Below are positions 1 to 7,931 of a stretch of DNA of 64,000 nt, piece after piece. The position numbers were made by a program, and so were the translations under genes. This stretch comes from Tepidimonas ignava (GTDB lineage Bacteria > Pseudomonadota > Gammaproteobacteria > Burkholderiales > Burkholderiaceae_C). The stretch's first letter is position 1, and each line of letters starts with the position of its first letter. Location: contig NZ_SMAH01000005.1 in assembly GCF_004342625.1 (NCBI RefSeq), positions 62,001-126,000 of the forward strand, in the 5' to 3' direction. The notes under the pieces are model-generated. The model saw nothing but the letters and a program-made list of their open reading frames with translations. It had not been told where the DNA came from and searched no databases.

Positions 1-1
1 G

Positions 2-649
2 GGCATCCCGATGGGGGTGGCCGCGGCGCTCAAGCGCGGCACCTGGCTGGCGCAGCTGCTGATGACGTTTTCGTTGCTGGGGGTGTCGCTGCCGACGTTT
101 TTGATCGGCATCGTGCTGATCCTGGTGTTTGCGGTGCAGTTGGGCTGGCTGCCCAGCTTTGGTCGCGGCGAAGTCGTGCACCTGGGCTGGTTTTCCAGCG
201 GCCTGCTGGCGCCGGGTGGCTGGCGCCATCTGGTGCTGCCGGCGCTGACGTTGGCGATTTTCCAGCTCACGCTGATCATGCGCCTGGTGCGCGCCGAAAT
301 GTTGGAGGTGCTGCGCACCGACTACATCAAGTTCGCGCGCGCCCGCGGACTGAGCGACCGCGCGGTGCACTTCGGCCACGCGCTGAAAAACACGCTGGTG
401 CCGGTCATCACCATCACCGGGCTGCAGCTGGGTGGGCTGATCGCCTTTGCCATCATCACCGAAACGGTGTTCCAGTGGCCCGGCATGGGGCTGCTGTTCA
501 TCCAGGCGGTCACGTTTGCCGACATTCCGGTGATGGCGGCCTACCTGTGCCTGATCGCGCTGATCTTCGTCATCATCAACCTCATCGTCGACGTGCTGTA
601 CGTGGCGGTGGACCCGCGGCTGCGCGTGGACAAGGGCGCCGGCCACTGA
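2..649 (+). CDS. Dpp/Opp-type peptide ABC transporter permease, 5' partial
   Basis: Inner-membrane permease of the DppB/OppB family, which imports di- or oligopeptides (some relatives carry nickel or other small solutes). The frame is open from the first bases of the window, so the true start lies upstream; the first Met at base 11 is internal (context GIPMGVAAALKRGTW). Visible features are hydrophobic segments near residues 17-45, 72-92, 140-160 and 185-205, and the BPD-type cytoplasmic loop around YIKFARARGLSDR. A second permease gene follows after 24 nt and then two ATPase genes, the standard order. No periplasmic binding protein is in view, so the substrate is not determined. Family assignment is firm. 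Confidence 0.9.
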   Translation, partial: GIPMGVAAALKRGTWLAQLLMTFSLLGVSLPTFLIGIVLILVFAVQLGWLPSFGRGEVVHLGWFSSGLLAPGGWRHLVLPALTLAIFQLTLIMRLVRAEMLEVLRTDYIKFARARGLSDRAVHFGHALKNTLVPVITITGLQLGGLIAFAIITETVFQWPGMGLLFIQAVTFADIPVMAAYLCLIALIFVIINLIVDVLYVAVDPRLRVDKGAGH

Positions 650-673
650 CGGCCGCGCGACAGGAGCAAAACC

Positions 674-1585
674 ATGAAACGTTGGTGGATACGCTGGTGG
701 GACAGCGACATCGCGTACAGCTTTCGCCATTCGCCGGCGGCGTTGTTGGCCGCGGCCATCGCGCTGCTGTGCGCTGTGGCGGCGCTGGCCGCGCCCTGGG
801 TGGCGCCGCACAACCCGTTCGATCTGGCCGCGCTGGAGCTGGGCAACGCGCGCCTGCCGCCGGTGTGGTACCCCGAGGGTCGATGGGACTTCCTGCTCGG
901 CACCGACGACCAGGGGCGCGACATTTTGTCGGCGTTGATCTACGGCGCGCGCATTTCGCTGTTCGTGGGGCTGGTGTCGGTGGCGCTGTCGGTGCTCATC
1001 GGCGTCGCGCTGGGGCTGCTGGCGGGCTTCGTCGGGGGCTGGGTGGACGCGCTGCTGATGCGCCTGTGCGACGTGATGCTGTCGTTTCCGGCCATCCTGA
1101 TCGCGCTGCTGATCGCCGGCGTGGGCAAGGCGCTGTTTCCGGACGCGCACGAGGCGCTGGCCTTTGGCGTGCTGATCGCCTCGATCACGCTGACGGGCTG
1201 GGTGCAGTACGCGCGCACGGTGCGCGGCTCGACGCTGGTGGAGCGCCACAAGGAGTACGTGCAGGCCGCGCGCGTGATCGGCGTGGCGCCGTGGCGCATC
1301 ATGCTGCACCACGTGCTGCCCAATGTGCTGGGGCCGGTGCTGGTGCTGGCCACGATCCACGTGGCCACCGCCATCATCACCGAGGCGACGCTGAGCTTTC
1401 TGGGCGTGGGCGCGCCGCCGACTTCGCCGTCGCTGGGCACGCTGGTGCGCATCGGCAACGACTACCTGTTTTCGGGGGAGTGGTGGATCACCATTTTCCC
1501 CGGCGCGATGCTGGTGTTGATCGCGCTCAGCGTCAACCTGCTGGGCGACTGGCTGCGCGACGCCCTCAACCCGCGCCTGCGCTGA
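674..1585 (+). CDS. Dpp/Opp-type peptide ABC transporter permease (DppC family)
   Basis: Second inner-membrane permease of the peptide importer, 303 aa, the usual DppC/OppC length. It has the characteristic N-terminal cytoplasmic stretch and first membrane span (about residues 20-45), a periplasmic loop with LLGTDDQGRDILS, then five more hydrophobic segments. The EAA-like coupling loop reads EYVQAARVIGVAPWRIM. A ribosome-binding stretch AGGAGCAAAACC precedes the ATG. It is expected to pair with the upstream DppB-type subunit and be powered by the two ATPases encoded just downstream (16 nt to the next ATG). The substrate cannot be inferred because the binding protein is outside the window. Confidence 0.93.
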   Translation: MKRWWIRWWDSDIAYSFRHSPAALLAAAIALLCAVAALAAPWVAPHNPFDLAALELGNARLPPVWYPEGRWDFLLGTDDQGRDILSALIYGARISLFVGLVSVALSVLIGVALGLLAGFVGGWVDALLMRLCDVMLSFPAILIALLIAGVGKALFPDAHEALAFGVLIASITLTGWVQYARTVRGSTLVERHKEYVQAARVIGVAPWRIMLHHVLPNVLGPVLVLATIHVATAIITEATLSFLGVGAPPTSPSLGTLVRIGNDYLFSGEWWITIFPGAMLVLIALSVNLLGDWLRDALNPRLR

Positions 1586-1601
1586 ACCCCGGGAGGCTGC
1601 C

Positions 1602-2594
1602 ATGACCACGTTGTTGGAAGTGAAAGACCTGGTGGTGGAGTTCCCCACCCGCCGCGGGGTGCTGCGCGCGCTCGACGGCGTGTCGTTCGACATCGCGCCG
1701 GGCGAAATCCTCGGGGTGGTGGGCGAGTCGGGGGCGGGCAAGTCGCTCACCGGCGCGGCCATCATCGGGCTGCTGGAGCCGCCGGGGCGCATCGCCGCGG
1801 GCGAAATCCGCTTGCAGGGCCAGCGCATCGACAACCTGCCGCCGGCGCAGCTGCGGCGCATCCGGGGCCGGCGCATCGGGGCCATCTTTCAGGACCCGCT
1901 GACCTCGCTCAACCCACTGTACACGGTGGGGCAGCAGCTGGTGGAGACGATCCGCACGCACCTGGATGTTTCGGCCGCCGAAGCGCGCCGCCGCGCCATC
2001 GAGCTGCTCAAAGACACCGGCATCCCGGCCGCCGAGCAGCGCATCGACCACTACCCGCACCAGTTCTCGGGGGGCATGCGTCAGCGCGTCGTCATCGCGC
2101 TGGCGCTGGCCGCCGAGCCGCAGTTGGTGGTGGCCGACGAGCCCACCACGGCGCTGGACGTGTCGATCCAGGCGCAGATCATCACGCTGCTCAAGCGCAT
2201 CTGCCACGAGCGCGGTGCGGCCGTCATGCTGATCACGCACGACATGGGCGTGATCGCCGAAACGTGCGACCGTGTGGCCGTGATGTACGCCGGTCGCGTG
2301 GCCGAAATCGGCCCGGTGCACGACGTCATCCACCGCCCCGCGCACCCCTACACGGCCGGGCTGATGCGTTGCATCCCCGACATGGACGTCGAGCGCGAGC
2401 GGCTGCACCAGATCGACGGCGCGATGCCGCGTCTGACCGACATTCCGCGCGGCTGCGCCTTTCACCCGCGCTGCCCGCAGGCCATGCTGCGCTGCCACGA
2501 ACAGCGTCCCGAACTGATGCCGGCCGGCGCCACCCGCGCCGCGTGCTGGCTGCACGACGCGGCCACCGCCGCCCCCGTTGAGTTGACCGCATGA
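1602..2594 (+). CDS. Peptide ABC transporter ATP-binding protein, DppD/OppD type
   Basis: Cytoplasmic ATPase subunit of the peptide importer, 330 aa. Walker A is GESGAGKS (about residues 45-52), the Q-loop is in FQDPLTSLNP, the ABC signature is FSGGMRQRV, and Walker B is LVVADEPTTALD. The C-terminal oligopeptide-transporter extension contains GCAFHPRCPQAMLRC, which in DppD-type proteins carries the cysteines that can bind an Fe-S cluster. The stop overlaps the start of the next ATPase gene by 4 nt (ATGA), so the two subunits are probably translationally coupled and made in equal amounts. Confidence 0.94.
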   Translation: MTTLLEVKDLVVEFPTRRGVLRALDGVSFDIAPGEILGVVGESGAGKSLTGAAIIGLLEPPGRIAAGEIRLQGQRIDNLPPAQLRRIRGRRIGAIFQDPLTSLNPLYTVGQQLVETIRTHLDVSAAEARRRAIELLKDTGIPAAEQRIDHYPHQFSGGMRQRVVIALALAAEPQLVVADEPTTALDVSIQAQIITLLKRICHERGAAVMLITHDMGVIAETCDRVAVMYAGRVAEIGPVHDVIHRPAHPYTAGLMRCIPDMDVERERLHQIDGAMPRLTDIPRGCAFHPRCPQAMLRCHEQRPELMPAGATRAACWLHDAATAAPVELTA

Positions 2595-3619
2595 GCACGA
2601 CCCTCCCCTCCAACCCCGGCGCGTCAGCCGCCCCGCTGGTGCAGGTGCAGGACCTGGCCCGCACGTTCGACGTTTCGCCGCCGTGGCTCAACCGTGTGCT
2701 GGCGCGCCAGCCGCGCCAGTGGCTGCACGCGGTCGACGGCGTGACGTTTTCCATCGCCCGCGGCCAAACGCTGGCCCTGGTGGGCGAGTCGGGCTGCGGC
2801 AAAAGCACCGTGGCGCGGCTGCTGGTGGGGTTGTACCAGCCGACCCGGGGCCAGGTGCATTTCGATGGCCAGGACGTGCACGCCACGCTGCGCAGCGCCC
2901 AGGGGCGCGCGCTGCGGCGGCGCATCCAGATGATTTTTCAGGACCCGTACGCCAGCCTCAACCCGCGCTGGCGGGTCGAAGCCATCGTGGCCGAGCCGCT
3001 GCGCGAACACGGCTTGGTGACTGGCGCGGCCGCGCAGCGCGAGCGCGTGGCCGAGCTGCTGCGCGCGGTGGGCCTGAGCCCGCACGACATGGTCAAGTAC
3101 CCGCACCAGTTTTCCGGCGGGCAGCGCCAGCGCATCAGCATCGCGCGCGCGCTGGCCACGCAGCCCGAATTTCTGGTCTGCGACGAGCCCACCTCGGCAC
3201 TGGACGTCAGCGTGCAGGCGCAGGTGCTCAACATCATGAAGGACCTGCAGCGCCAGCACGGCCTGACCTACCTGTTCATCAGCCACAACCTGGCGGTGGT
3301 GCGCCACGTCAGCGACCACGTCGGCGTGATGTACCTGGGGCGGCTGGTGGAGCTGGCCGACAAACGCACCTTGTTCGCCGCCCCGCGCCACCCCTACACG
3401 CGCATGCTGCTGGCGGCCATCCCCAAGCTGCACGCCACCGGGCAGGCGCGCACCCCGGTGCAGGGCGAAGTGCCCAACCCGCTCAACCCGCCCAGCGGCT
3501 GCGCGTTCCACCCGCGCTGCCCGCACGCCAACGCCCGCTGCCACAGCGAGCGCCCGCAGCTGCAAGCCATCGACGGCGTGCAGGTGGCGTGCCACGCGGT
3601 GCAAGAAGGCCGGCTGTGA
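2591..3619 (+). CDS. Peptide ABC transporter ATP-binding protein, DppF/OppF type
   Basis: Second ATPase of the heterodimeric motor, 342 aa. It has Walker A GESGCGKST, the Q-loop FQDPYASLNP, signature FSGGQRQRI, Walker [13 protein letters not shown], and the C-terminal GCAFHPRCPHANARC extension. Before the first ABC strand is a roughly 20-residue insertion (PPWLNRVLARQPRQW) typical of DppF proteins that sit on the DppC side. It is the last gene of the transporter operon; a convergent gene begins 31 nt downstream, and a 12-bp GC palindrome (3625-3636) between them may help end transcription. Confidence 0.94.
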   Translation: MSTTLPSNPGASAAPLVQVQDLARTFDVSPPWLNRVLARQPRQWLHAVDGVTFSIARGQTLALVGESGCGKSTVARLLVGLYQPTRGQVHFDGQDVHATLRSAQGRALRRRIQMIFQDPYASLNPRWRVEAIVAEPLREHGLVTGAAAQRERVAELLRAVGLSPHDMVKYPHQFSGGQRQRISIARALATQPEFLVCDEPTSALDVSVQAQVLNIMKDLQRQHGLTYLFISHNLAVVRHVSDHVGVMYLGRLVELADKRTLFAAPRHPYTRMLLAAIPKLHATGQARTPVQGEVPNPLNPPSGCAFHPRCPHANARCHSERPQLQAIDGVQVACHAVQEGRL

Positions 3620-3650
3620 GCGGCGCGGGCGCCCGCCCGCGCGCGTGGCG

Positions 3651-4628
3651 TCAGGGCGGCGGCGAGCCGGCGTCGTCCAAGGCTTGGGCCGCCAGGCACA
3701 GGTCGGCCCAGGCCTTGCCCTTGTCCACCGGGTTGCGCAGCAGGTACGCCGGGTGGTAGCTGACCACGATCGGCACCTGCAGCGCCCCAAAGCGGCCCGT
3801 GTACACGCGGCCGCGCAGCCGCCCCAGCGGGGTGTGCGCCACGTCCGCGGGCGCGACGCACCCCCCTTCGGCCAGCAGCGTGTGGGCGGCAAAGCGCCCC
3901 ATCGCCACGACGATGCGTGGCTGCAGCAGCGCGATTTGGCGCAGCAGGTACGGCGTGCAGCGCGCGATTTCCTCCGGCAGCGGGTTGCGGTTGCGCGGCG
4001 GGCGGCACTTGAGCACGTTGGCGATGTACACGCCTTGGCCGCGGCGCAGATCGAGCGCGGCAAGCATGCGGTCGAGCAATTGCCCGGCGCGGCCCACGAA
4101 CGGCTCGCCCTGGCGGTCTTCTTCCTCGCCTGGGGCTTCGCCCACGATCAGCCAGGTCGGACGACGGTCACCCACACCGGGCACCGCGCGTTGACGGCAC
4201 GCGCCCAACGCGCAGGCGCGGCAGGCGTCGATGGCGGCGTGCAGCGCGTCCCAGTCCAGCGTGTCCACCGGCGCGTTGGGCGCCGTGGGCGCCGGCAGGG
4301 GGGCGCCGGGCGGCGGGTCGATGGCCGTGGACCGGGCCGCAGCGGCTGGCTCGTGGGGCCGAGGGGCCGCAGGACCCGGCGGCGCGGCCACCGGCATCGG
4401 CGCCGGGGGGCGGGTGGTCGGGGTGGCTGGGGGCGCAGCCTCGGCCTGCGACACCATGCCGTCCTGGGGAGGCGCCGGCTGCGCCGGGCGCGGCAGCAGC
4501 GCGCGCGGCAGCCACCACGCGGGCACGCCCATCTCCGCCAGCAGCGCGCTGCGCTGGTCGTCCAACCAGGGCAGGGCACGCGCGGGGCGTGGCGGTGTCG
4601 GCGGTTGGGGCTGCATGGGTCGGATCAT
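3651..4628 (-). CDS. Uracil-DNA glycosylase, family 4 type
   Basis: Base-excision repair enzyme that removes uracil from DNA. The catalytic half (about residues 115-325) carries the family 4 motifs: GEAPGEEED with GEPFVGRAGQLL, NVLKCRPPRNRNP, and the C-terminal SYHPAYLLRN segment. Cysteines in CRACALGAC, VLKC and the later IARC are placed to hold the 4Fe-4S cluster known in this family. At 325 aa it is longer than typical family members because of an N-terminal region: a conserved-looking segment (LDDQRSALLAEMGVPAWW) and then a Pro/Ala-rich linker of about 60 residues (50-110). An alternative ATG lies four codons in (base 4616). It is convergent with the peptide transporter. Confidence 0.9.
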   Translation of the reverse strand: MIRPMQPQPPTPPRPARALPWLDDQRSALLAEMGVPAWWLPRALLPRPAQPAPPQDGMVSQAEAAPPATPTTRPPAPMPVAAPPGPAAPRPHEPAAAARSTAIDPPPGAPLPAPTAPNAPVDTLDWDALHAAIDACRACALGACRQRAVPGVGDRRPTWLIVGEAPGEEEDRQGEPFVGRAGQLLDRMLAALDLRRGQGVYIANVLKCRPPRNRNPLPEEIARCTPYLLRQIALLQPRIVVAMGRFAAHTLLAEGGCVAPADVAHTPLGRLRGRVYTGRFGALQVPIVVSYHPAYLLRNPVDKGKAWADLCLAAQALDDAGSPPP

Positions 4629-4725
4629 ACGGCGTGAAGGCGCACGTGCACGCTACACTGCAAGCCCGTGCTGCTGGTGCGCACGTTGGGTGGGGTTGTC
4701 GTCGTGCCCACACTCAACGAGGGCT

Positions 4726-4938
4726 GTCGTCTACAACGACAACGTCGACAGCCCGGAGATTCGCAAGTGGCTTGGTGAGGTGGTGGGCAAAGAAGGCTCG
4801 ACGGACGTCGGCTGACTGTGCATGATGCACCCGCGGCTGGAGCTGCTGCGACAGTTGTGGCGCGAGGACGGCGCAAGTTTTGTGTCCATCGATGACAACG
4901 AAGTGGCCGCCTTGCGGTTGTGGATGGATGAGTTTTTA
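4726..4938 (+). pseudogene. Remnant of a type III restriction-modification DNA methyltransferase (Mod)
   Basis: About 70 codons read as VVYNDNVDSPEIRKWLGEVV, then GKEG, an in-frame TGA (4813-4815), then LCMMHPRLELLRQLW and SIDDNEVAALRLWMDE. In type III adenine-specific methyltransferases this stretch reads very similarly (YNDNVNSPEIKKWLG ... WLCMMYPRLKLL ... FISIDDNE). The stop sits where the conserved Trp before LCMM would be, which fits TGG to TGA. The target-recognition region and most of the catalytic domain are absent on both sides, so this is a scar of a lost or passing R-M locus, not a functional enzyme. Assignment rests on remembered family motifs, not a search. Confidence 0.72.
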
Positions 4939-4965
4939 GAAGTTACTCGACTGGAGCGAGAGGCT

Positions 4966-5175
4966 ATGAACCAACAACCCATCGCAACTGCGCACGACCC
5001 AGATTTGCGTCTGTCACTGCAGGCCCTGCAGCGTGCCGCCCAGCGGGCATGGGAACTGGCCGCGCAAACGGGCACAGCCATTGTGGTTAGCCATGGTGGT
5101 GTCATCGAGCACATCCGCCCATCGCCGCAAGCAAAAGCGTCGTGGTTGCAGGATCCTCCCGGTGCCGTAGGGTGA
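4966..5175 (+). CDS. Small hypothetical protein, 69 aa
   Basis: A short ORF begins with ATG after GGAGCGAGAGGCT, a plausible ribosome-binding site, inside the longer frame that continues from the methyltransferase remnant. The product has an amphipathic helix (SLQALQRAAQRAWELAAQTG) followed by a beta-like stretch (TAIVVSHGGVIEHIRP), a layout seen in many small antitoxin-like or uncharacterised proteins. The last 18 residues look like random read-through. No toxin partner is adjacent. I do not recognise a function. It may be a genuine small gene that survived next to the R-M scar, or another fragment. Confidence 0.4.
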   Translation: MNQQPIATAHDPDLRLSLQALQRAAQRAWELAAQTGTAIVVSHGGVIEHIRPSPQAKASWLQDPPGAVG

Positions 5176-5352
5176 TCATACACGGCCCCATTTGCCCCCA
5201 AAAGCTACCAGCAGCAGGTGCTCGACAGTGGCAAGTCCTGTTTCAAGGTTTGTCACGAGCTGTGACCTTGCCTTTGGAAAACGAATCTCTTTGAGTCGCT
5301 CAATACAGGCAACGCTGACCTTGCCCTCGGCATGTGAATCCCATAGCCGAGC

Positions 5353-5830
5353 TCACATGTTCGCTGTTTTGGGTTGGCCCGTGAGCCAGCGTTGCTTGTA
5401 CGGCATTGGGCTGAGGTAACGCGGTGTTGAATGCAGCCTGCGGCCGTTGTACCGCCGCAGCCAGCCCACCGCCTCGTGTGCCGGCTGTCGGTCATGGCTT
5501 GAAATCGCCTTTTGGCGCGCGCCTTGATGCCGTGGCGGCTGCATGGGCTTGCGAACCCGGTCCTTGCCTGGGCGCATACCTCGGGCCAGCCGCGCCTCAT
5601 CGCTCAGCCGGGTGCGCTGTGTCCGTTGCGCCTGGCGGGTGAAATGCGGGTGGTAGCCGCTGGACCTCACGCCCAGCACCTCGCACATCACCGGCACCGG
5701 CCCGCTTGGGTGACGTCGTTGGAGGAAGGCGCACTCCACAGCGGCCCTTTCGAGGAGTACGCCATCGCCGTTTTTGGGATGTCGCGCTTCACGTTGACCC
5801 GGGCCAGTGCCTTGCCGTCTTCGTCATGGC
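5353..5830 (-). pseudogene. IS3-family transposase remnant (OrfA tail plus gutted OrfB)
   Basis: Reading leftward, the segment starts with an OrfA-like C-terminus (ARVNVKRDIPKTAMAY, about 5813-5750). It then shows an OrfB start with CAFLQRR and VLGVRSSGYHPHF (5739 onward), and GKDRVRK. After a shift into another frame it continues with GIKARAKRRFQAMTDSRHT (5475-5537), then jumps directly to the OrfB C-terminus YNGRRLHSTPRYLSPMPY (ending 5353). The core between TDSRH and the C-terminus, which would hold the catalytic DDE residues, is missing. The element is therefore frameshifted, internally deleted and inactive. No convincing terminal inverted repeats or target duplication could be picked out by eye. 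Bases 5176-5352 beside it contain nothing I can assign and may be more of the same debris. Confidence 0.75.
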
Positions 5831-5901
5831 CGCTCCCCTTGCCTGTGTCGAACCACTCAGCAAGGGACTCGCTTGCCAGGGGCAAGGTCACTGCGTGCCG
5901 G

Positions 5902-6507
5902 TCAGGGGCAAGCGGTGGGATTGGATCGAACCGTGGTTGGAGCGCAATGCTCCCCCATATCCAGCCGCATGACGATGGCGTCTTCGCGCCGCTGGGCGGT
6001 GTCGGGGTAGTAGTTTTTGCGCACGCCCACCTCCACCCAGCCGCAGCGCTGGTACAGCGCGCGTGCCGGGGCGTTGCTGCGCCGCACTTCCAGCCACAGG
6101 TGCGCGTAGCGCTGCGCGCGGCCCCAGTGGGCCAGCGCGTGCAGCAGCCAGCGGCCCCAGCCCTGGCGCTGGTGGGTGGGCGCCACGGTGACGTCGAGCA
6201 AATGCCCCTCGTCCACGCCGGGCATGGCCACCAGGTAGCCCAGCAGCCAGTGCCCTTCGGGGGTGGTGGGGCTGTGCACCCAGTGGGGCGGGTCGGCCCC
6301 GGCGTCGGGCCGCAGCGCCAGCAGGCGCATCCAGTACCCGGCCGCCAGTGAATCTTCGAAGTGCCGCGCGCGCCACGGGTGGGCGTGGGCGGTTTTTTCC
6401 ACCTCCACCACGGCCGGCACGTCGGCGGCGGTGAGGGCACGCCAGCACAGCCGCGCCGCCAGCGGCGCGGGGGCGGGGCACGGCAGCGGCTCGGCGGGGG
6501 TGTCCAT
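5902..6507 (-). CDS. rimI: Ribosomal-protein-alanine N-acetyltransferase RimI-like
   Basis: GNAT-fold acetyltransferase expected to acetylate the N-terminal alanine of ribosomal protein S18. The ATG at 6507 gives 201 aa. The acetyl-CoA binding motif reads VAPTHQRQGWGRWLL (Q/R-x-x-G-x-G/A pattern), preceded by a beta strand LLDVTVAP and followed by LEVRRSNAPARALYQRCGW and the RimI-typical KNYYP. The start is only 7 nt after the stop of tsaB, matching the frequent tsaB-rimI pairing. The 18 C-terminal residues beyond the GNAT fold (APTTVRSNPTACP region) run into the old IS remnant, so the native stop may have been displaced. Confidence 0.87.
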   Translation of the reverse strand: MDTPAEPLPCPAPAPLAARLCWRALTAADVPAVVEVEKTAHAHPWRARHFEDSLAAGYWMRLLALRPDAGADPPHWVHSPTTPEGHWLLGYLVAMPGVDEGHLLDVTVAPTHQRQGWGRWLLHALAHWGRAQRYAHLWLEVRRSNAPARALYQRCGWVEVGVRKNYYPDTAQRREDAIVMRLDMGEHCAPTTVRSNPTACP

Positions 6508-6514
6508 GGTGGGC

Positions 6515-7276
6515 TCAGCCGCCCCGGGCGGCACGCAAGGCGGCTTGTTCGTGCACGTCCAGCGCCACCTTGTCACGCACGTACAGCGGCTGCGCATGCG
6601 CCGCCGGCACGCACAGGCCGCGCTCGATGCCTTGGGCCGCCAGGCGCAGCAGCGCGGCGGCGTCGGGCAGGGTGTGGCAAGCCAGGGCGCCGCGCCACGC
6701 GGCGGGCAGCCGCTCGGCGTACACCCCGCCCACGTTGCCCGCGCACAGCGTGGTGGCGTCGTCGGGTTCGGGCAGCGCTTCGGGGGCGCTCAGGCGCGGG
6801 GCGGCCAGCTCCTGCCAGCCGTGGCCGGCGCGCCACGCGTAGCGGGCGACGTAGACCTCGTCCATGCGCGCGTCCAACGCCGCCCACACCTGCAACTGCG
6901 CTGCATCCGGGGCATGGGTGTGGCGGGCGGCCTCGGCCACCGCCAGCAGGGTGCTCAGCGGCAGCACCGGCACACCGCCGGGGCGCGCGCCCGCGGCCAG
7001 CCCCTGCACCACGGCGCAGGCGGTGCGCAAGCCCGTGAACGATCCTGGTCCGCAACCAAACACCATGCCATCCAACGCGGCCAGCGGCCAGTCCAGCTGC
7101 CGCAGCAAATCCACAATGGCGGGCAGCAGGCGCGCCGAGGCTTGCGGGCCGCCCTCGCCGCCGTGGTAGGCCAGCGGGGTGTCGGCGCCCGCGGCGCCCA
7201 GCGCGATGCTGAGCGCCGTGGTGCTGGTGTCCAGCGCCAGCCAGCGCCGACGGCCGGGTGGGGTGGGGATGCTCAT
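6515..7276 (-). CDS. tsaB: tRNA N6-threonylcarbamoyladenosine biosynthesis protein TsaB
   Basis: Non-catalytic ASKHA-fold partner of TsaD in the t6A complex, which modifies adenosine 37 of ANN-decoding tRNAs. The product is 253 aa. Diagnostic segments are LALDTSTTALSIAL at the N-terminus, FGCGPGSFTGLRTACAVVQGLA in the middle (residues about 70-92), and ALDARMDEVYVARY. It is the first gene of a two-gene leftward operon with rimI. The start lies 109 nt from the divergent PsiE-like gene, so the short intergenic region must hold both promoters. Length and motifs agree with the family. Confidence 0.93.
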   Translation of the reverse strand: MSIPTPPGRRRWLALDTSTTALSIALGAAGADTPLAYHGGEGGPQASARLLPAIVDLLRQLDWPLAALDGMVFGCGPGSFTGLRTACAVVQGLAAGARPGGVPVLPLSTLLAVAEAARHTHAPDAAQLQVWAALDARMDEVYVARYAWRAGHGWQELAAPRLSAPEALPEPDDATTLCAGNVGGVYAERLPAAWRGALACHTLPDAAALLRLAAQGIERGLCVPAAHAQPLYVRDKVALDVHEQAALRAARGG

Positions 7277-7385
7277 GACCGTCGATTATCCCGCGCGGCC
7301 ACCGGACTCTCCGTTAGACTTGGGCGCGGCCAGCCCCGCGCGGTGCTGCACGAAGGGGGCTGCGCGCAGCCAAGGAGTCCCCGTC

Positions 7386-7931
7386 ATGCCCAACGAGCTT
7401 TCCCCCAAGACGACGCCCGCCGGCGCGCGCGGCCCGTGGCAGACGCTGCGCGAGCACTGGCCGATGATGACGCTGTACGAGCGCTTCGAGCAGGTCGTGG
7501 CCCTGGTGCTGTCGGCGGTGATCGCGGTGATCATCGTCACGTCGATGGTGCAGCTGATCCGCGTGGTGTTCACGCTGCTGGTGTTGGACGCCTTCAATCC
7601 GCTGGACCATCAGGTGTTCCAGACGGTGTTTGGCATGATCATGACGCTGTTGATCGCGATGGAGTTCAAGCACTCGATCGTGCGCGTGGTCATGGGGCAA
7701 GACAGCATCGTGCAGGTCAAAACCGTGGTGCTGATTGCGTTGATCGCGCTGTCGCGCAAATTCGTGATCCTGGACCCCGACACCTCGCCGGCCAAGGTGG
7801 CGGCGCTGTCGGGCGCGGCGCTGGCCCTGGGCATTGTGTACTGGCTGATGCGCGAGCGCGATCAACGTGCGCTGGACGCCGAACGGGCCGCCGCCCTGGC
7901 GGCGCACCACGACAAGGAGCTTAAGCGATGA
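7386..7931 (+). CDS. PsiE-family (phosphate-starvation-inducible E-like) membrane protein
   Basis: 181-aa membrane protein with four hydrophobic segments (about residues 37-60, 80-97, 118-135 and 145-160) and the conserved PsiE-family stretch AMEFKHSIVRVVMGQDSIVQVK between segments 2 and 3. The role of the family is not established; the E. coli member is induced by phosphate starvation. The ATG at 7386 follows AAGGAGTCCCCGTC, a good ribosome-binding site. The frame is open further upstream but those codons lie in the intergenic region. Its stop overlaps the start of the DegS-like protease gene by 4 nt (ATGA), implying co-translation. Confidence 0.85.
   Translation: MPNELSPKTTPAGARGPWQTLREHWPMMTLYERFEQVVALVLSAVIAVIIVTSMVQLIRVVFTLLVLDAFNPLDHQVFQTVFGMIMTLLIAMEFKHSIVRVVMGQDSIVQVKTVVLIALIALSRKFVILDPDTSPAKVAALSGAALALGIVYWLMRERDQRALDAERAAALAAHHDKELKR

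Noticed and set aside
3625-3636. GCGGGCGCCCGC palindrome as a terminator
   Set aside because: Short, lacks a loop and T-tract, and such GC palindromes occur by chance in this composition; mentioned only as a possibility.
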